Position numbers and translations under genes: made by a program
Source: Caedibacter sp. 38-128
GTDB taxonomy: Bacteria; Pseudomonadota; Alphaproteobacteria; Caedimonadales; Caedimonadaceae
Assembly: GCA_001898705.1 (NCBI GenBank)
Contig: MKUU01000044.1
Coordinates: forward strand, 141,087-205,086
DNA: 64,000 bases
Reading direction: 5' to 3'
The notes under the pieces: model-generated
What the model was told of the DNA's origin: nothing
Database searches by the model: none
What the model saw: the letters and a program-made list of their open reading frames with translations, nothing else
Shown: in pieces, positions 55,801 to 63,341 of the stretch
Layout of the letters: the number at the start of each line of letters is the position of its first letter
Position numbering within the stretch: position 1 is the stretch's first letter

Positions 55801-56481
55801 AGAAAGCATTAAGGACACTAAGGTGCCTTGAATGCTCAAAAGTCCCACAGGACGAAAATAGTTTCTACTGTCATTCTCTTATTTAAATAGAAGCGATCCC
55901 ACAGTGATATAAGCTTGTTTTTCATGTTTTTACGAATCTTAGTAACCATCTGAATACCTTGGCTCCAAAGGTCTTTAAAAAAGTCTTCTCCTAGATATCC
56001 TCTGTCACCAAACATCTTGCCCATCAAATCCTTAATGGGCGATTTTAATCCCTTACGATCATCCACATCAGCTGGTGTAATACTTAACCGGGCAATGCTC
56101 CCCTTATCATTAAAGATAAAATGAAGCTTCAACCCGTAAAATCAACCAAGAGAGTTCTTTGATAAAGCTGAAAACCCTTTAAAGACTTTATGGTCATACC
56201 TTCTTGCTGTCCTACAATCTTCACAGGGAGTTGAATCAACAAATAGAATATCTGTTGCCTCTCCTCTGAGAGCTGCAAACAACATTAAAACAATAGGCAG
56301 AGCTTTTTTCATTAAAGCAACGAAACGCTCATAAATTACAAGACAAGGAAATTCTCTCAGATGATAAAATAGCACATAATCGTAGTAATCTATCATTGGG
56401 ATTATCCTTTCTTTGTTCTATTTACTTGGATAATCCCACCTTTTAGCCCTTTTCCAAAACTATCTTATCCATAATCGACGT
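55695..56481 (-). mobile_element. IS982-like insertion sequence, degenerate
   Basis: A 787 bp element with 18 bp terminal inverted repeats: ACGCCGATTATGGATAAG at 55695-55712 and, inward from 56481, ACGTCGATTATGGATAAG (17 of 18 match). It contains a broken IS982-family transposase. It is shorter than the usual 1 kb because the first part of the transposase is missing. The termini look intact, so it may still be moved by a transposase acting in trans. Confidence 0.85.
55715..56396 (-). pseudogene. IS982-family transposase, broken in three places
   Basis: DDE transposase fragments in order: FPCLVIYERFVALM, FVDSTPCEDCRTARRYDHKV, HFIFNDKG, FGDRGYLGEDFF...GIQMVTKIRKNMKNKL and, in another frame, EHSRHLSVLNAF...LIAYQLRPIKPAF. 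Defects: about 90 N-terminal residues absent, a TGA at 56142-56144 where a Trp codon is expected (LG-W-FYG), and a small indel near 55850. A 9 bp inverted repeat (GGATTATCC/GGATAATCC) lies just upstream of the frame. Not functional. Confidence 0.87.
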
Positions 56482-56646
56482 AATAGTTGCGAGCGGCAGT
56501 ACAGTGCCTGCCTTGAATCTTCCAATCCTATGATCGTTGAGCGAGAGCCCGCAGTAATTGCGGCCCCTTATCCTGCAATGATAGTCAATCCTTATCCGTA
56601 TAGAGGGTGGCGACAGGGCTGGTGGCACCATCATCACTGGCGTTAA
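56482..56646 (+). pseudogene. C-terminal fragment of an exported Pro/Tyr/Trp/His-rich protein
   Basis: The + strand frame is open from the IS end and finishes with PYPYRGWRQGWWHHHHWR and a TAA at 56644. Such Pro-Tyr-Trp-His tails are common at the C-terminus of small exported alphaproteobacterial proteins. There is no proper start; an ATG at 56530 lacks a ribosome site. It seems to have been cut by the IS before, or together with, capture of the F-box gene. Confidence 0.5.
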
Positions 56647-56795
56647 CCAGAGGCCCTCCTCTCAACAGTTGCTTCATCTTGAAGGGAATGAGATAAGAAA
56701 GGAGAGGGCTTGAACGCCCCCAACTTGAACTTTATTTAGTCTCAGGATTTGCTAAGAAGCTTACAAAATTAAAAATTTAAAAAGCCTGCAGCTTG

Positions 56796-57959
56796 CTAAC
56801 TTTGTTGATTTTTTTCAACCAGTTCTTTTATTTTATTGATAGCATAGCTTTCAAGATCTTCAAGAAATTCTTTTTGTTGTTGAAAGGTAAGACGAGAGCG
56901 ATTGTCATGAAATAAATTGCCTATGGCAGGATTATTTTCAGCTAGCCTGCTAATGTATTCTCCCCCTGGCGTATGATAGAAATAATGACCAAAGGCTTGC
57001 TCTTTTTCTACGCCTGTACTCTGAGAGGTTGCATAGAAGCTCTCATACCAATCAGCTGCGTCTTGTTGGTCGGAAAAACTAATGTCAGAAAAAGAATCCC
57101 AATAGGGAAGCGGAAGATTTAATTCTCTACCAATTTCTTCAATATCTTTCTCTTGATCGCTTGCATAGAGCTCAGGCGCTCTTTCTCTCCAATGGAATCC
57201 CTTTTCTCCAAGCTTGCTAACAATTATGTCGGAAGTTATTGCACTAGCCATTCTGGATGAGAGCCTCGCTAAAAGTTCTTTGGGATCCACTCTTTCAAGA
57301 TAACCAAAAATATCTAATGATCTTCTTTTAATATCTGCTTCTGGATCTATGCCTTCAGGCAATTGAAGAACTGCACTTATTCGCTCTGGCTTACCTCTAA
57401 TAAGACCTTGCGCATAAAAAAATAACTCTAAATTAGAAATATTTTTTGCCACACTATAGTCTATATTTCCTTCATCTACTTCTTCTCCTTCTAATTCTTC
57501 AGCATAATATTTATCTCTATAGAGAGCTTCTAGTACGCCTCGAGATTTAGAATATATTTTTTCCCATAAGCTAAAAGCCTGCCTTTCTTCAAGAGAAGGA
57601 TCCAATTTTATAAAGGCTTTTATAGCTTCTAAGTTATATTCCTCGGACAGAAACAGATGAAGACCCTTTGAACAAGATGCCAAATTTGCTAAGCTTGGAA
57701 TGTCTCGATCCAGATAAAGATAATTGGTAATATGCGTTACAATTTCTATAGGAAGACTGCCCATTAACTCTAAAGGAAGCTCTTGAATTGGTGCTAGTCT
57801 CGGCTTTTTAGATAAAGGCTCATTATGATGTTTGGGAGTCTCTATTTTTCGCTTAGGACTACTTCTCTCAGAATCCTCTTGCATCTCGTTGCTTGCATAA
57901 AGGGGATGGACCAACAGGGGTGTAGAGATTGCCAATAATAGCTTTATAAATTTCTTCAT
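56796..57959 (-). CDS. Exported F-box-like protein with NLS-type basic clusters
   Basis: A 387-residue protein. A signal peptide (about residues 1-23, ending LYAS) is followed by a basic segment with two clusters, KRK (36-38) and KKPR (51-54), spaced like a bipartite nuclear localisation signal. Residues about 65-104 (LMGSLPIEIVTHITNYLYLD, then SLANLASCSKGL) fit the F-box pattern: LP-x-E-I, hydrophobic helix positions, then S-L-x-x-L-x-x-x-C/S-K. The remaining 280 residues are acidic, probably helical and without a recognised repeat. F-boxes recruit Skp1 in eukaryotic SCF ubiquitin ligases and occur in effectors of intracellular bacteria. AGGAG lies six bases before the ATG. The gene sits inside an IS-bounded unit. 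Confidence 0.78.
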   Translation of the reverse strand: MKKFIKLLLAISTPLLVHPLYASNEMQEDSERSSPKRKIETPKHHNEPLSKKPRLAPIQELPLELMGSLPIEIVTHITNYLYLDRDIPSLANLASCSKGLHLFLSEEYNLEAIKAFIKLDPSLEERQAFSLWEKIYSKSRGVLEALYRDKYYAEELEGEEVDEGNIDYSVAKNISNLELFFYAQGLIRGKPERISAVLQLPEGIDPEADIKRRSLDIFGYLERVDPKELLARLSSRMASAITSDIIVSKLGEKGFHWRERAPELYASDQEKDIEEIGRELNLPLPYWDSFSDISFSDQQDAADWYESFYATSQSTGVEKEQAFGHYFYHTPGGEYISRLAENNPAIGNLFHDNRSRLTFQQQKEFLEDLESYAINKIKELVEKNQQS

Positions 57960-57975
57960 CTTATTCTCCTACTTC

Positions 57976-58032
57976 GTAACATAAAAAAACATCTTTCTTT
58001 ATGTTACATAGAAACTATTTTCTGGAATTCAA
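57976..58032 (-). promoter_or_regulatory. Promoter and 10 bp dyad upstream of the F-box gene
   Basis: On the minus strand, TTGAAT (58027-58032) and TATGTA (58005-58010) have 16-base spacing. The downstream sequence GTAACATAAA...TTTATGTTAC (57976-58007) is a perfect 10 bp inverted repeat that overlaps the -10 and would form a hairpin in the leader or serve as an operator. The -35 lies in the decayed IS remnant. Confidence 0.5.
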
Positions 58033-58147
58033 GAGAGCTGCGTCATATCTTTTGTGCCCTTATTGCTTACCAGCTAAGACCAATAAAACCAGCCTTCAGA
58101 CAAGATTTTCAACAATTGGAATGTTAATTCTTATCCATAATCGGCGT
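58008..58147 (+). mobile_element. IS982-like remnant, right arm
   Basis: Only the 3' end of the transposase frame (CHIFCALIAYQLRPIKPAF) and the outer terminal repeat remain. Bases 58042-58147 are identical to the left IS. Bases 58008-58041 keep TAGAAACTATTTTC, also present in the left IS, with an internal deletion. The orientation is opposite to the left copy, as expected for a composite transposon arm. Confidence 0.85.
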
Positions 58148-58243
58148 TATGAAACTATCAACTAATAAGGTATCAAGCATCTGAATAGAGTGCCGCACAT
58201 CCTGTTGAAGCAATTGCTGTTCTTGCTCGAGCACTAATTTCAT
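58148..58243 (-). pseudogene. DUF4440 (NTF2-like) gene, N-terminal piece
   Basis: From the ATG at 58243 the frame encodes 32 residues (MKLVLEQEQQLLQQDVRHSI ... DTLLVDSFI) and then runs into the IS end. This is the usual DUF4440 N-terminus, with Leu-rich helix and Leu-x-x-Asp-Phe. It joins in frame to FIEIGSSGRR of the piece at 55449-55694 if the insertion and one copy of the target duplication are removed. Between 58244 and 58420, upstream towards hsp20, I see no other gene. Confidence 0.85.
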
Positions 58244-58420
58244 CAGAATTTATTGCTCAACAAGCCTGCCAGGACTTAATCTTATTAAGGATATAGAGTT
58301 CACAATAAGAAATCTCTCTTCTTCAGTTATACTTATCTGACATTTGATACACATCTTTGGCGGGTCTCAGCCTCACTCTCTGTGGACTAAAACCAGCCAA
58401 AGCGTATTTATTGAGAATGA

Positions 58421-58876
58421 TTACGATTCAATCAACTTTCCTTTAGGCGCATGCGCTGGCCGAATTTCAATGGTTCGGGGTTTCATGGCTTCAGGAATTT
58501 CTCGTTGAAGTGTAATTTTGAGGAGACCGTTCTCAAGATTTGCTTCTCCAATTTTAATGAAGTCGGCAAGCTGAAAATGTCTTTCAAAAGCCCGTCCTGC
58601 GATTCCCCGGTAAAGGTATTGGACATTCTCATCATCTGCCCGCGCTTTTCCTGTAACCACCAAGACGTTATCTTGAACGGTGATACTTAAGTTATCTTCA
58701 CTAAACCCTGCCACAGCCATCGTTAAGCGATAAGTTTGATCATCTACCTTTTCAATATTATAAGGAGGATAGGAAGCTCCTCCCTCTTCACCACGCGTTG
58801 CTGAATCCATCAGCCGCATTAAGCGATCAAAACCAATACTTGAACGAAATAACGGGGTTAAATCATAATTACGCAT
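58421..58876 (-). CDS. Small heat-shock protein Hsp20/IbpA
   Basis: A 151-residue ATP-independent chaperone. The start [19 protein letters not shown] is typical of the IbpA class. The alpha-crystallin domain covers [20 protein letters not shown] to [15 protein letters not shown], with the conserved A-x-x-x-N-G-x-L motif ([10 protein letters not shown]). The ATG at 58876 has GGAGAATAAGA. The leader forms a ROSE-like element, so expression should rise with temperature. Confidence 0.95.
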   Translation of the reverse strand: MRNYDLTPLFRSSIGFDRLMRLMDSATRGEEGGASYPPYNIEKVDDQTYRLTMAVAGFSEDNLSITVQDNVLVVTGKARADDENVQYLYRGIAGRAFERHFQLADFIKIGEANLENGLLKITLQREIPEAMKPRTIEIRPAHAPKGKLIES

Positions 58877-58958
58877 TCTTATTCTCCACTGAGCAATAAG
58901 GTTAATCCATCCGCAAAAGCCGGATATTCCCAATCGGACCCATATAGGCATCCAACCT
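58877..58958 (-). promoter_or_regulatory. ROSE-like RNA thermometer of hsp20
   Basis: In the minus-strand leader the ribosome site is held in a hairpin: CTTATTGCTC pairs with GGAGAATAAG around a short loop, with the G of TTGCTC bulged (58878-58900). A bulged G opposite the Shine-Dalgarno is the hallmark of ROSE elements of rhizobial and other alphaproteobacterial small heat-shock genes. A second hairpin (ATCCG...CGGAT, 58909-58925) lies upstream. Leader length (about 80-85 bases) and position also fit. Confidence 0.72.
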
Positions 58959-58964
58959 ATTATT

Positions 58965-58993
58965 AGAATAGCAAAATTGACGTCAAAAAGCAA
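58965..58993 (-). promoter_or_regulatory. Sigma70-type promoter of hsp20
   Basis: On the minus strand, TTGCTT (58988-58993) and TATTCT (58965-58970) are separated by 17 bases. It lies directly upstream of the ROSE-like leader. ROSE-controlled genes usually have housekeeping promoters. Confidence 0.6.
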
Positions 58994-59178
58994 GTTTTTT
59001 GTAAAAATAGAAGAAAGATTTTATATTTTATTTTTCTTTAATTACAAAAGCTTAACAAGTTAATTTCATGATAAATTTCTTTACTTGATTGTGCACGCTT
59101 CGCAAGTATTTTTTCCACTTATTTACCTGATGAGTTGCTGTAGCATACCGACATTTCGGCAATTTTACCAAAGATCTG

Positions 59179-59206
59179 TTGACTGCATTTGCCTTTTTGG
59201 TATTAT
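59179..59206 (+). promoter_or_regulatory. Promoter of the exported protein gene at 59253
   Basis: TTGACT at 59179 and TATTAT at 59201, spacing 16. About 46 bases separate the -10 from the ATG at 59253, which has ATAAGGAAAAATTT upstream. Confidence 0.55.
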
Positions 59207-59252
59207 TAAGCTCATTTAAAATGACCATAACATATAATATAAGGAAAAATTT

Positions 59253-59801
59253 ATGCTTAAACCTACTCATCTTCTCGTGATCTTACTTGCAACTTTGACA
59301 ATTTCCCATGTTGGAAAAGCTTCGGCAAGTATTGTTGCCGCCCTTCATGAAGCCGGTCCTGTTTTAAAAAAAGTCGGAAAGTATTTTGACTCAGAAGTTG
59401 TTGACACTGTTACAATTACCTATTGCACGACCACAGGAGCGTGGCTTGGGCACGCAGCTTCAATCAAGGCTCTTGAAGCCTATTATGGATTTTCTGGTAA
59501 ACGCTTTAATCCAAACGATCGCCTTGAGGATGATCTGGGGTATTGGATGGGACTTGTGATTGGACATCACGTTGGGAAACTCCTCGTAAAAGGCCGACAC
59601 AATATTACTGATGTTGTTTTCCCAGCGTTTTATGATGTGACAACTGCTGCAGGCCAAGCTGGTGTTGTGTTTTTCGATACAAAAACTCAACAAGCTGGCA
59701 ACTGGATTAGCCTTAAATTTAATAATTGGAAAGAAAGATTACAAGTTTATGCCAACCAGGGGAAATCCCAAGAACCACAACCCAATACTAAAACGGACTA
59801 G
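59253..59801 (+). CDS. Exported hypothetical protein
   Basis: A 182-residue protein with a signal peptide (about residues 1-26, ending GKASA). The mature part contains moderately hydrophobic Gly-rich segments (TTTGAWLGHAASIKAL, LGYWMGLVIGHHVGKLL, TTAAGQAGVVFF) that could enter a membrane or form a helical bundle. The C-terminus is hydrophilic. No family was recognised. It has its own promoter and a downstream palindrome. Confidence 0.68.
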   Translation: MLKPTHLLVILLATLTISHVGKASASIVAALHEAGPVLKKVGKYFDSEVVDTVTITYCTTTGAWLGHAASIKALEAYYGFSGKRFNPNDRLEDDLGYWMGLVIGHHVGKLLVKGRHNITDVVFPAFYDVTTAAGQAGVVFFDTKTQQAGNWISLKFNNWKERLQVYANQGKSQEPQPNTKTD

Positions 59802-59864
59802 AGTTCATTCCTGAGCGCTTTATGTTTGTAAAATAAGGTTGATATTATCATTTCAAGTTTATTC

Positions 59865-59899
59865 TTAAGATGAATATATTTTCGATATATTCATCTTAA
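59865..59899. terminator. Long perfect palindrome between convergent genes
   Basis: TTAAGATGAATATA and TATATTCATCTTAA make a perfect 14 bp stem with a 7-base loop, between genes ending at 59801 and 59922. It probably terminates both directions, although it is AT-rich and lacks a strong T run. Confidence 0.6.
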
Positions 59900-59921
59900 A
59901 AATTTGAACAAGTTAACTTCT

Positions 59922-61106
59922 CTATTTCTTTCTCGTTAAGTCTTCAACTTTTAAATCCACAAATGCATTATTTCTTCCTCTTTTTACAGAGGGAGAGGAT
60001 GTTCTATCACCCTCATTTTGCACAGTTGAAGAGACTTGATCTGATGGACTTGGCATTGGTAATTCTTGGGTTAACATAATTTCTTTAGAAGAGATTAAGG
60101 AAGTTGACGAGTTTTCTAGAAAGGGTGGCTCATTTCCTTCCCCCTGGACGTGTACCTGTTCATGTATAGAGCGTAAAAGGTCTTCTGCTTCTCTACGCAA
60201 AAGCGAATAGTTTACACCCCTATAGGATGGAGTTTTTTTCCCTTTTATGATCTCAGAAGTTGATGAAGAACTTTTGGCTAAGTCAGTCTGAGGTAAACTA
60301 CTCTCTGCTTCGATTGACTGAGAAGGTAAAGGAAGAGGATCAACGGGTTTTGCTTCTCCTCGTGTAAATGCTTTTCTCTTTTTTTTTGAAGGTTTTTCTT
60401 TTACTGCAGGAAGTGTTGGTATTGGTATCTGTTCTCCTATCACTTCCTCTAAAGAAAACCACCTTTCTGTCTCAGACTTAATAAGATTACCTTCTTCATC
60501 AACCAATTGACCTGCTTTCGTAACTGCATATTCTTCCTTACAAAGAGCTGACAACTGAACAGAATTTTGCCTAGAGTTTCCACTCAGAATATAAAAAGCA
60601 ACCCCACCTTTTAACTGTTGTTCTTTTTTTTGTTCAATTGCCAAAATATGAAATCTAAAAGGGGGGAAAGACCCATGTCGAATTTCATAAGTGCCTTGAT
60701 AATAATCTTTGTCTTCCCTTCCATGGGCCCCTAATACTCGCATTGTGAGAGGTGAAATCTCTTGTTCTTGATATTTTTGGTTTTGTAATATTTTAAGATA
60801 ATCGCTTTTATGAGAATTTTCTTGAACTGAAAAAAAATAGAGACACTCACCAAGGCCTCTTGCCTCTTCTAAGCTTAAATATTGGCTACCTTTTTTCTTT
60901 TCATCTTGAAAAGGATTATCCATTAATAAGATTTGGAGCTTTGAAAGAGGAAGTTGAAGATATTCAAGGTTTTTCTGAAGACGCGCCAGCTGTTTGGAAT
61001 CAGGTCTTTGGTTTTCATAGATATCGCTAGCTTTTATGGTCTGGGCACCTGCCACCATAGACAATAAAAAAAGAAAACTAACAATAACCCCTCTAAAATT
61101 TTTCAT
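59922..61106 (-). CDS. Exported protein with SV40-like basic cluster, effector candidate
   Basis: A 394-residue protein, not recognised. A signal peptide (about residues 1-23, ending VAGAQT) is followed by a globular part to about residue 230. Then comes a low-complexity region rich in P, S, E and K containing PSKKKRKAF (239-247), which resembles the SV40 nuclear localisation signal. It ends in a disordered tail with KRGRNN and RKK. ATG 61106 is chosen because GAGGAAG is seven bases upstream. Size, signal and basic motif recall the F-box protein nearby, but the sequences are not related by eye. Confidence 0.7.
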   Translation of the reverse strand: MKNFRGVIVSFLFLLSMVAGAQTIKASDIYENQRPDSKQLARLQKNLEYLQLPLSKLQILLMDNPFQDEKKKGSQYLSLEEARGLGECLYFFSVQENSHKSDYLKILQNQKYQEQEISPLTMRVLGAHGREDKDYYQGTYEIRHGSFPPFRFHILAIEQKKEQQLKGGVAFYILSGNSRQNSVQLSALCKEEYAVTKAGQLVDEEGNLIKSETERWFSLEEVIGEQIPIPTLPAVKEKPSKKKRKAFTRGEAKPVDPLPLPSQSIEAESSLPQTDLAKSSSSTSEIIKGKKTPSYRGVNYSLLRREAEDLLRSIHEQVHVQGEGNEPPFLENSSTSLISSKEIMLTQELPMPSPSDQVSSTVQNEGDRTSSPSVKRGRNNAFVDLKVEDLTRKK

Positions 61107-61211
61107 AAACAAGCTTCCTCTCAACATTTTTGTGACTCAACGTTAAAAAAAATAGCACATTCTTTCGATTTGATAAATAAAGATTAATAAATAAAAATGC
61201 GAAATTAAAAA

Positions 61212-61239
61212 AAATCCCTAGGCAAAAGCCTAGGGATTT
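61212..61239 (-). terminator. Terminator of hppA
   Basis: AAATCCCTAGGC and GCCTAGGGATTT form a perfect 12 bp stem with a four-base loop. On the minus strand a run of T follows. It lies 24 bases after the hppA stop. Confidence 0.92.
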
Positions 61240-61262
61240 CAAGAGTCGAAGAAGATTAACTC

Positions 61263-63341
61263 TTAGTTGTGAGCTAAGATAGCCAACAAAAGTAAGGCCA
61301 CAATGTTCGTAATCTTAATCATTGGGTTGATTGCAGGCCCTGCCGTATCCTTATAAGGATCACCAACGGTGTCACCCGTGACAGACGCTTTATGCGCCTC
61401 AGAACCTTTACCACCACAATTTCCATCTTCGATGTATTTCTTGGCATTGTCCCATGCACCACCACCTGAGGTCATGGAAATAGCTACGAAAAGACCTGTT
61501 ACGATTGTTCCAAGCAGCATTGCACCGACTGCTGTGAAAGCTGACTCTGCATCCGCTGTCAACCGAACAATGCCCCATAATATTCCAGGCGCCAATACAG
61601 GAAGTAATGAAGGAAGAATCATTTCTTTTATAGCCGTTTTCGTCAAAAGATCAACAGCACGACGATAATCTGGCTTTGCTTTTCCTGTCATAATGCCAGG
61701 AATTTCTTTAAATTGACGACGTACTTCGATAACAACCTGAGCACCAGCGCGACCTACTGCCATCATGCCCATCGCACCAAAGAGATAAGGCAACAAACCA
61801 CCGATAAACAATCCGATCACGACATAAGGGTCTTGAAGAACGAAAGCACAATTAAGCCCCGGGAAGTAATGATTTAAGTCCTCAGTATAGGCAGAGAACA
61901 ACACAAGCGTTGCAAGCCCTGCAGACCCAATAGCATAACCCTTGGTCACTGCTTTTGTTGTATTACCAACAGCATCAAGAGCATCTGTTACTGTACGGAC
62001 TTCTTTTGGAAGTTCAGACATTTCAGCAATACCACCAGCGTTATCGGTGATTGGCCCATAAGCATCTAAGGCAACAACCATTCCCGCTAAAGCCAACATT
62101 GCTGTCGCAGCAATTGCAATACCATAAAGACCTGCATTCATGTAAGCGATAAGAATGCCTGCTGAAATTACAAGCACTGGCAACGCGCAAGACTCCATAG
62201 ACACGGCAAGACCTTGAATAATGTTGGTTGCATGCCCTGTTTGAGAAGCAGCCGCAATACTACGGACTGGACGATAAGCTGTTGACGTATAGTACTCTGT
62301 GATCCATACGAGAAGTCCTGTGACTGCAAGACCGGTAAACGCACAAATCAAGAGCTTTGTTCCGTCAACCACAAGATCACCAACCATAAAAGTTTGCTCA
62401 AAGCCAATCAATTTTTGGGTTGCGAACATAATAAAGCCTGCCGATAAAAGCGTGCAAACTAAAAGACCTTTATACAAAGCCCCCATGATGTTTTGTTGCT
62501 TACCAAGCTTAACAGCAAAAGTTCCCAAAATAGAGCCAACGATACAAACCGCACCAATTAACAAAGGATAGAGTGTTAAGGTTTCTACCATGTCACCCTT
62601 AATGAAAATCGTGCCCAATACCATGGTTGCAACAATGGTAACAACATATGTCTCGAAAAGGTCCGCAGCCATTCCTGCACAATCACCAACGTTATCACCA
62701 ACGTTATCAGCAATGACGGCTGGATTACGGGGATCATCTTCAGGAATTCCGGCCTCAATTTTCCCAACAAGATCTGCGCCTACGTCAGCTCCCTTGGTAA
62801 AGATACCGCCGCCCAGACGAGCAAAAATAGAGATGAGCGATGCCCCAAAACTTAAAGCAATCAAGGCTTCCATGATCGCGCGTTGCTCATAACCACCATT
62901 CTTTAAAATCATAAAATAAAGAGTGATTCCCAAAAGACCTAAGCCCACAACCAACATTCCAGTAATGGCTCCACCTTTAAAGGCAATATCAAGAGCAGGC
63001 TGTAATCCTGAGCGCGCAGCTTCAGCTGTTCTAACATTGGCACGAACTGACACGTTCATTCCAACATACCCCGCAACGCCTGAAAGTACCGCTCCCATAA
63101 CGAAGCCCAAGCCAACGTGCAAACCAAGAACCCAAGATAATCCTGCGGCAACAACAAGACCAACCATAGCAATTGTTTTATATTGACGATTTAAATAAGC
63201 AGCAGCGCCTTCCTGAATGGCTGCCGCAATTTCAACCATTCTAGCTGTACCCTTTGGCGCTTTAAGAACTTGCGCGCCTGCATATAAGCCATAGAGTAAA
63301 GCTAAAAGCCCACACCCTAAAATAATATAATAGATATCCAT
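61263..63341 (-). CDS. hppA: Membrane-bound proton-translocating pyrophosphatase
   Basis: A 692-residue protein with about 16 membrane helices. It couples pyrophosphate hydrolysis to proton export. Catalytic motifs: [41 protein letters not shown] and, near the C-terminus, [35 protein letters not shown] has Lys at the position that marks potassium-independent enzymes (Ala in the potassium-dependent class). ATG 63341 or GTG 63350 could be the start. It saves energy in organisms with limited ATP. Confidence 0.96.
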   Translation of the reverse strand: MDIYYIILGCGLLALLYGLYAGAQVLKAPKGTARMVEIAAAIQEGAAAYLNRQYKTIAMVGLVVAAGLSWVLGLHVGLGFVMGAVLSGVAGYVGMNVSVRANVRTAEAARSGLQPALDIAFKGGAITGMLVVGLGLLGITLYFMILKNGGYEQRAIMEALIALSFGASLISIFARLGGGIFTKGADVGADLVGKIEAGIPEDDPRNPAVIADNVGDNVGDCAGMAADLFETYVVTIVATMVLGTIFIKGDMVETLTLYPLLIGAVCIVGSILGTFAVKLGKQQNIMGALYKGLLVCTLLSAGFIMFATQKLIGFEQTFMVGDLVVDGTKLLICAFTGLAVTGLLVWITEYYTSTAYRPVRSIAAASQTGHATNIIQGLAVSMESCALPVLVISAGILIAYMNAGLYGIAIAATAMLALAGMVVALDAYGPITDNAGGIAEMSELPKEVRTVTDALDAVGNTTKAVTKGYAIGSAGLATLVLFSAYTEDLNHYFPGLNCAFVLQDPYVVIGLFIGGLLPYLFGAMGMMAVGRAGAQVVIEVRRQFKEIPGIMTGKAKPDYRRAVDLLTKTAIKEMILPSLLPVLAPGILWGIVRLTADAESAFTAVGAMLLGTIVTGLFVAISMTSGGGAWDNAKKYIEDGNCGGKGSEAHKASVTGDTVGDPYKDTAGPAINPMIKITNIVALLLLAILAHN

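Larger units (their letters stand above)
55695..58147. mobile_element. Composite-transposon-like unit carrying the F-box protein gene
   Basis: The outer ends are identical IS982-type termini in inverted orientation: ACGCCGATTATGGATAAG at the left and its complement at the right. The left arm is a 787 bp IS, the right arm a 140 bp remnant. The unit splits a DUF4440 gene. The flanks are TATGAAA (right, 58148-58154) and TATAAA (left, 55689-55694), best read as a 7 bp target duplication that lost one base. This shows that the segment entered as one unit. Cargo: an F-box-like exported protein and a fragment of another exported protein. Confidence 0.82.

Noticed and set aside
56142..56144. TGA in place of a Trp codon in the transposase, suggesting UGA-to-Trp recoding
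   Set aside because: TGA works as a stop elsewhere (for example pgi and rlmE in ATGA overlaps), and the same transposase has other defects. It is a nonsense mutation.
59052..59270. 72-codon minus-strand frame upstream of the exported protein
   Set aside because: It covers the promoter and start of the gene at 59253 and has no supporting signals.
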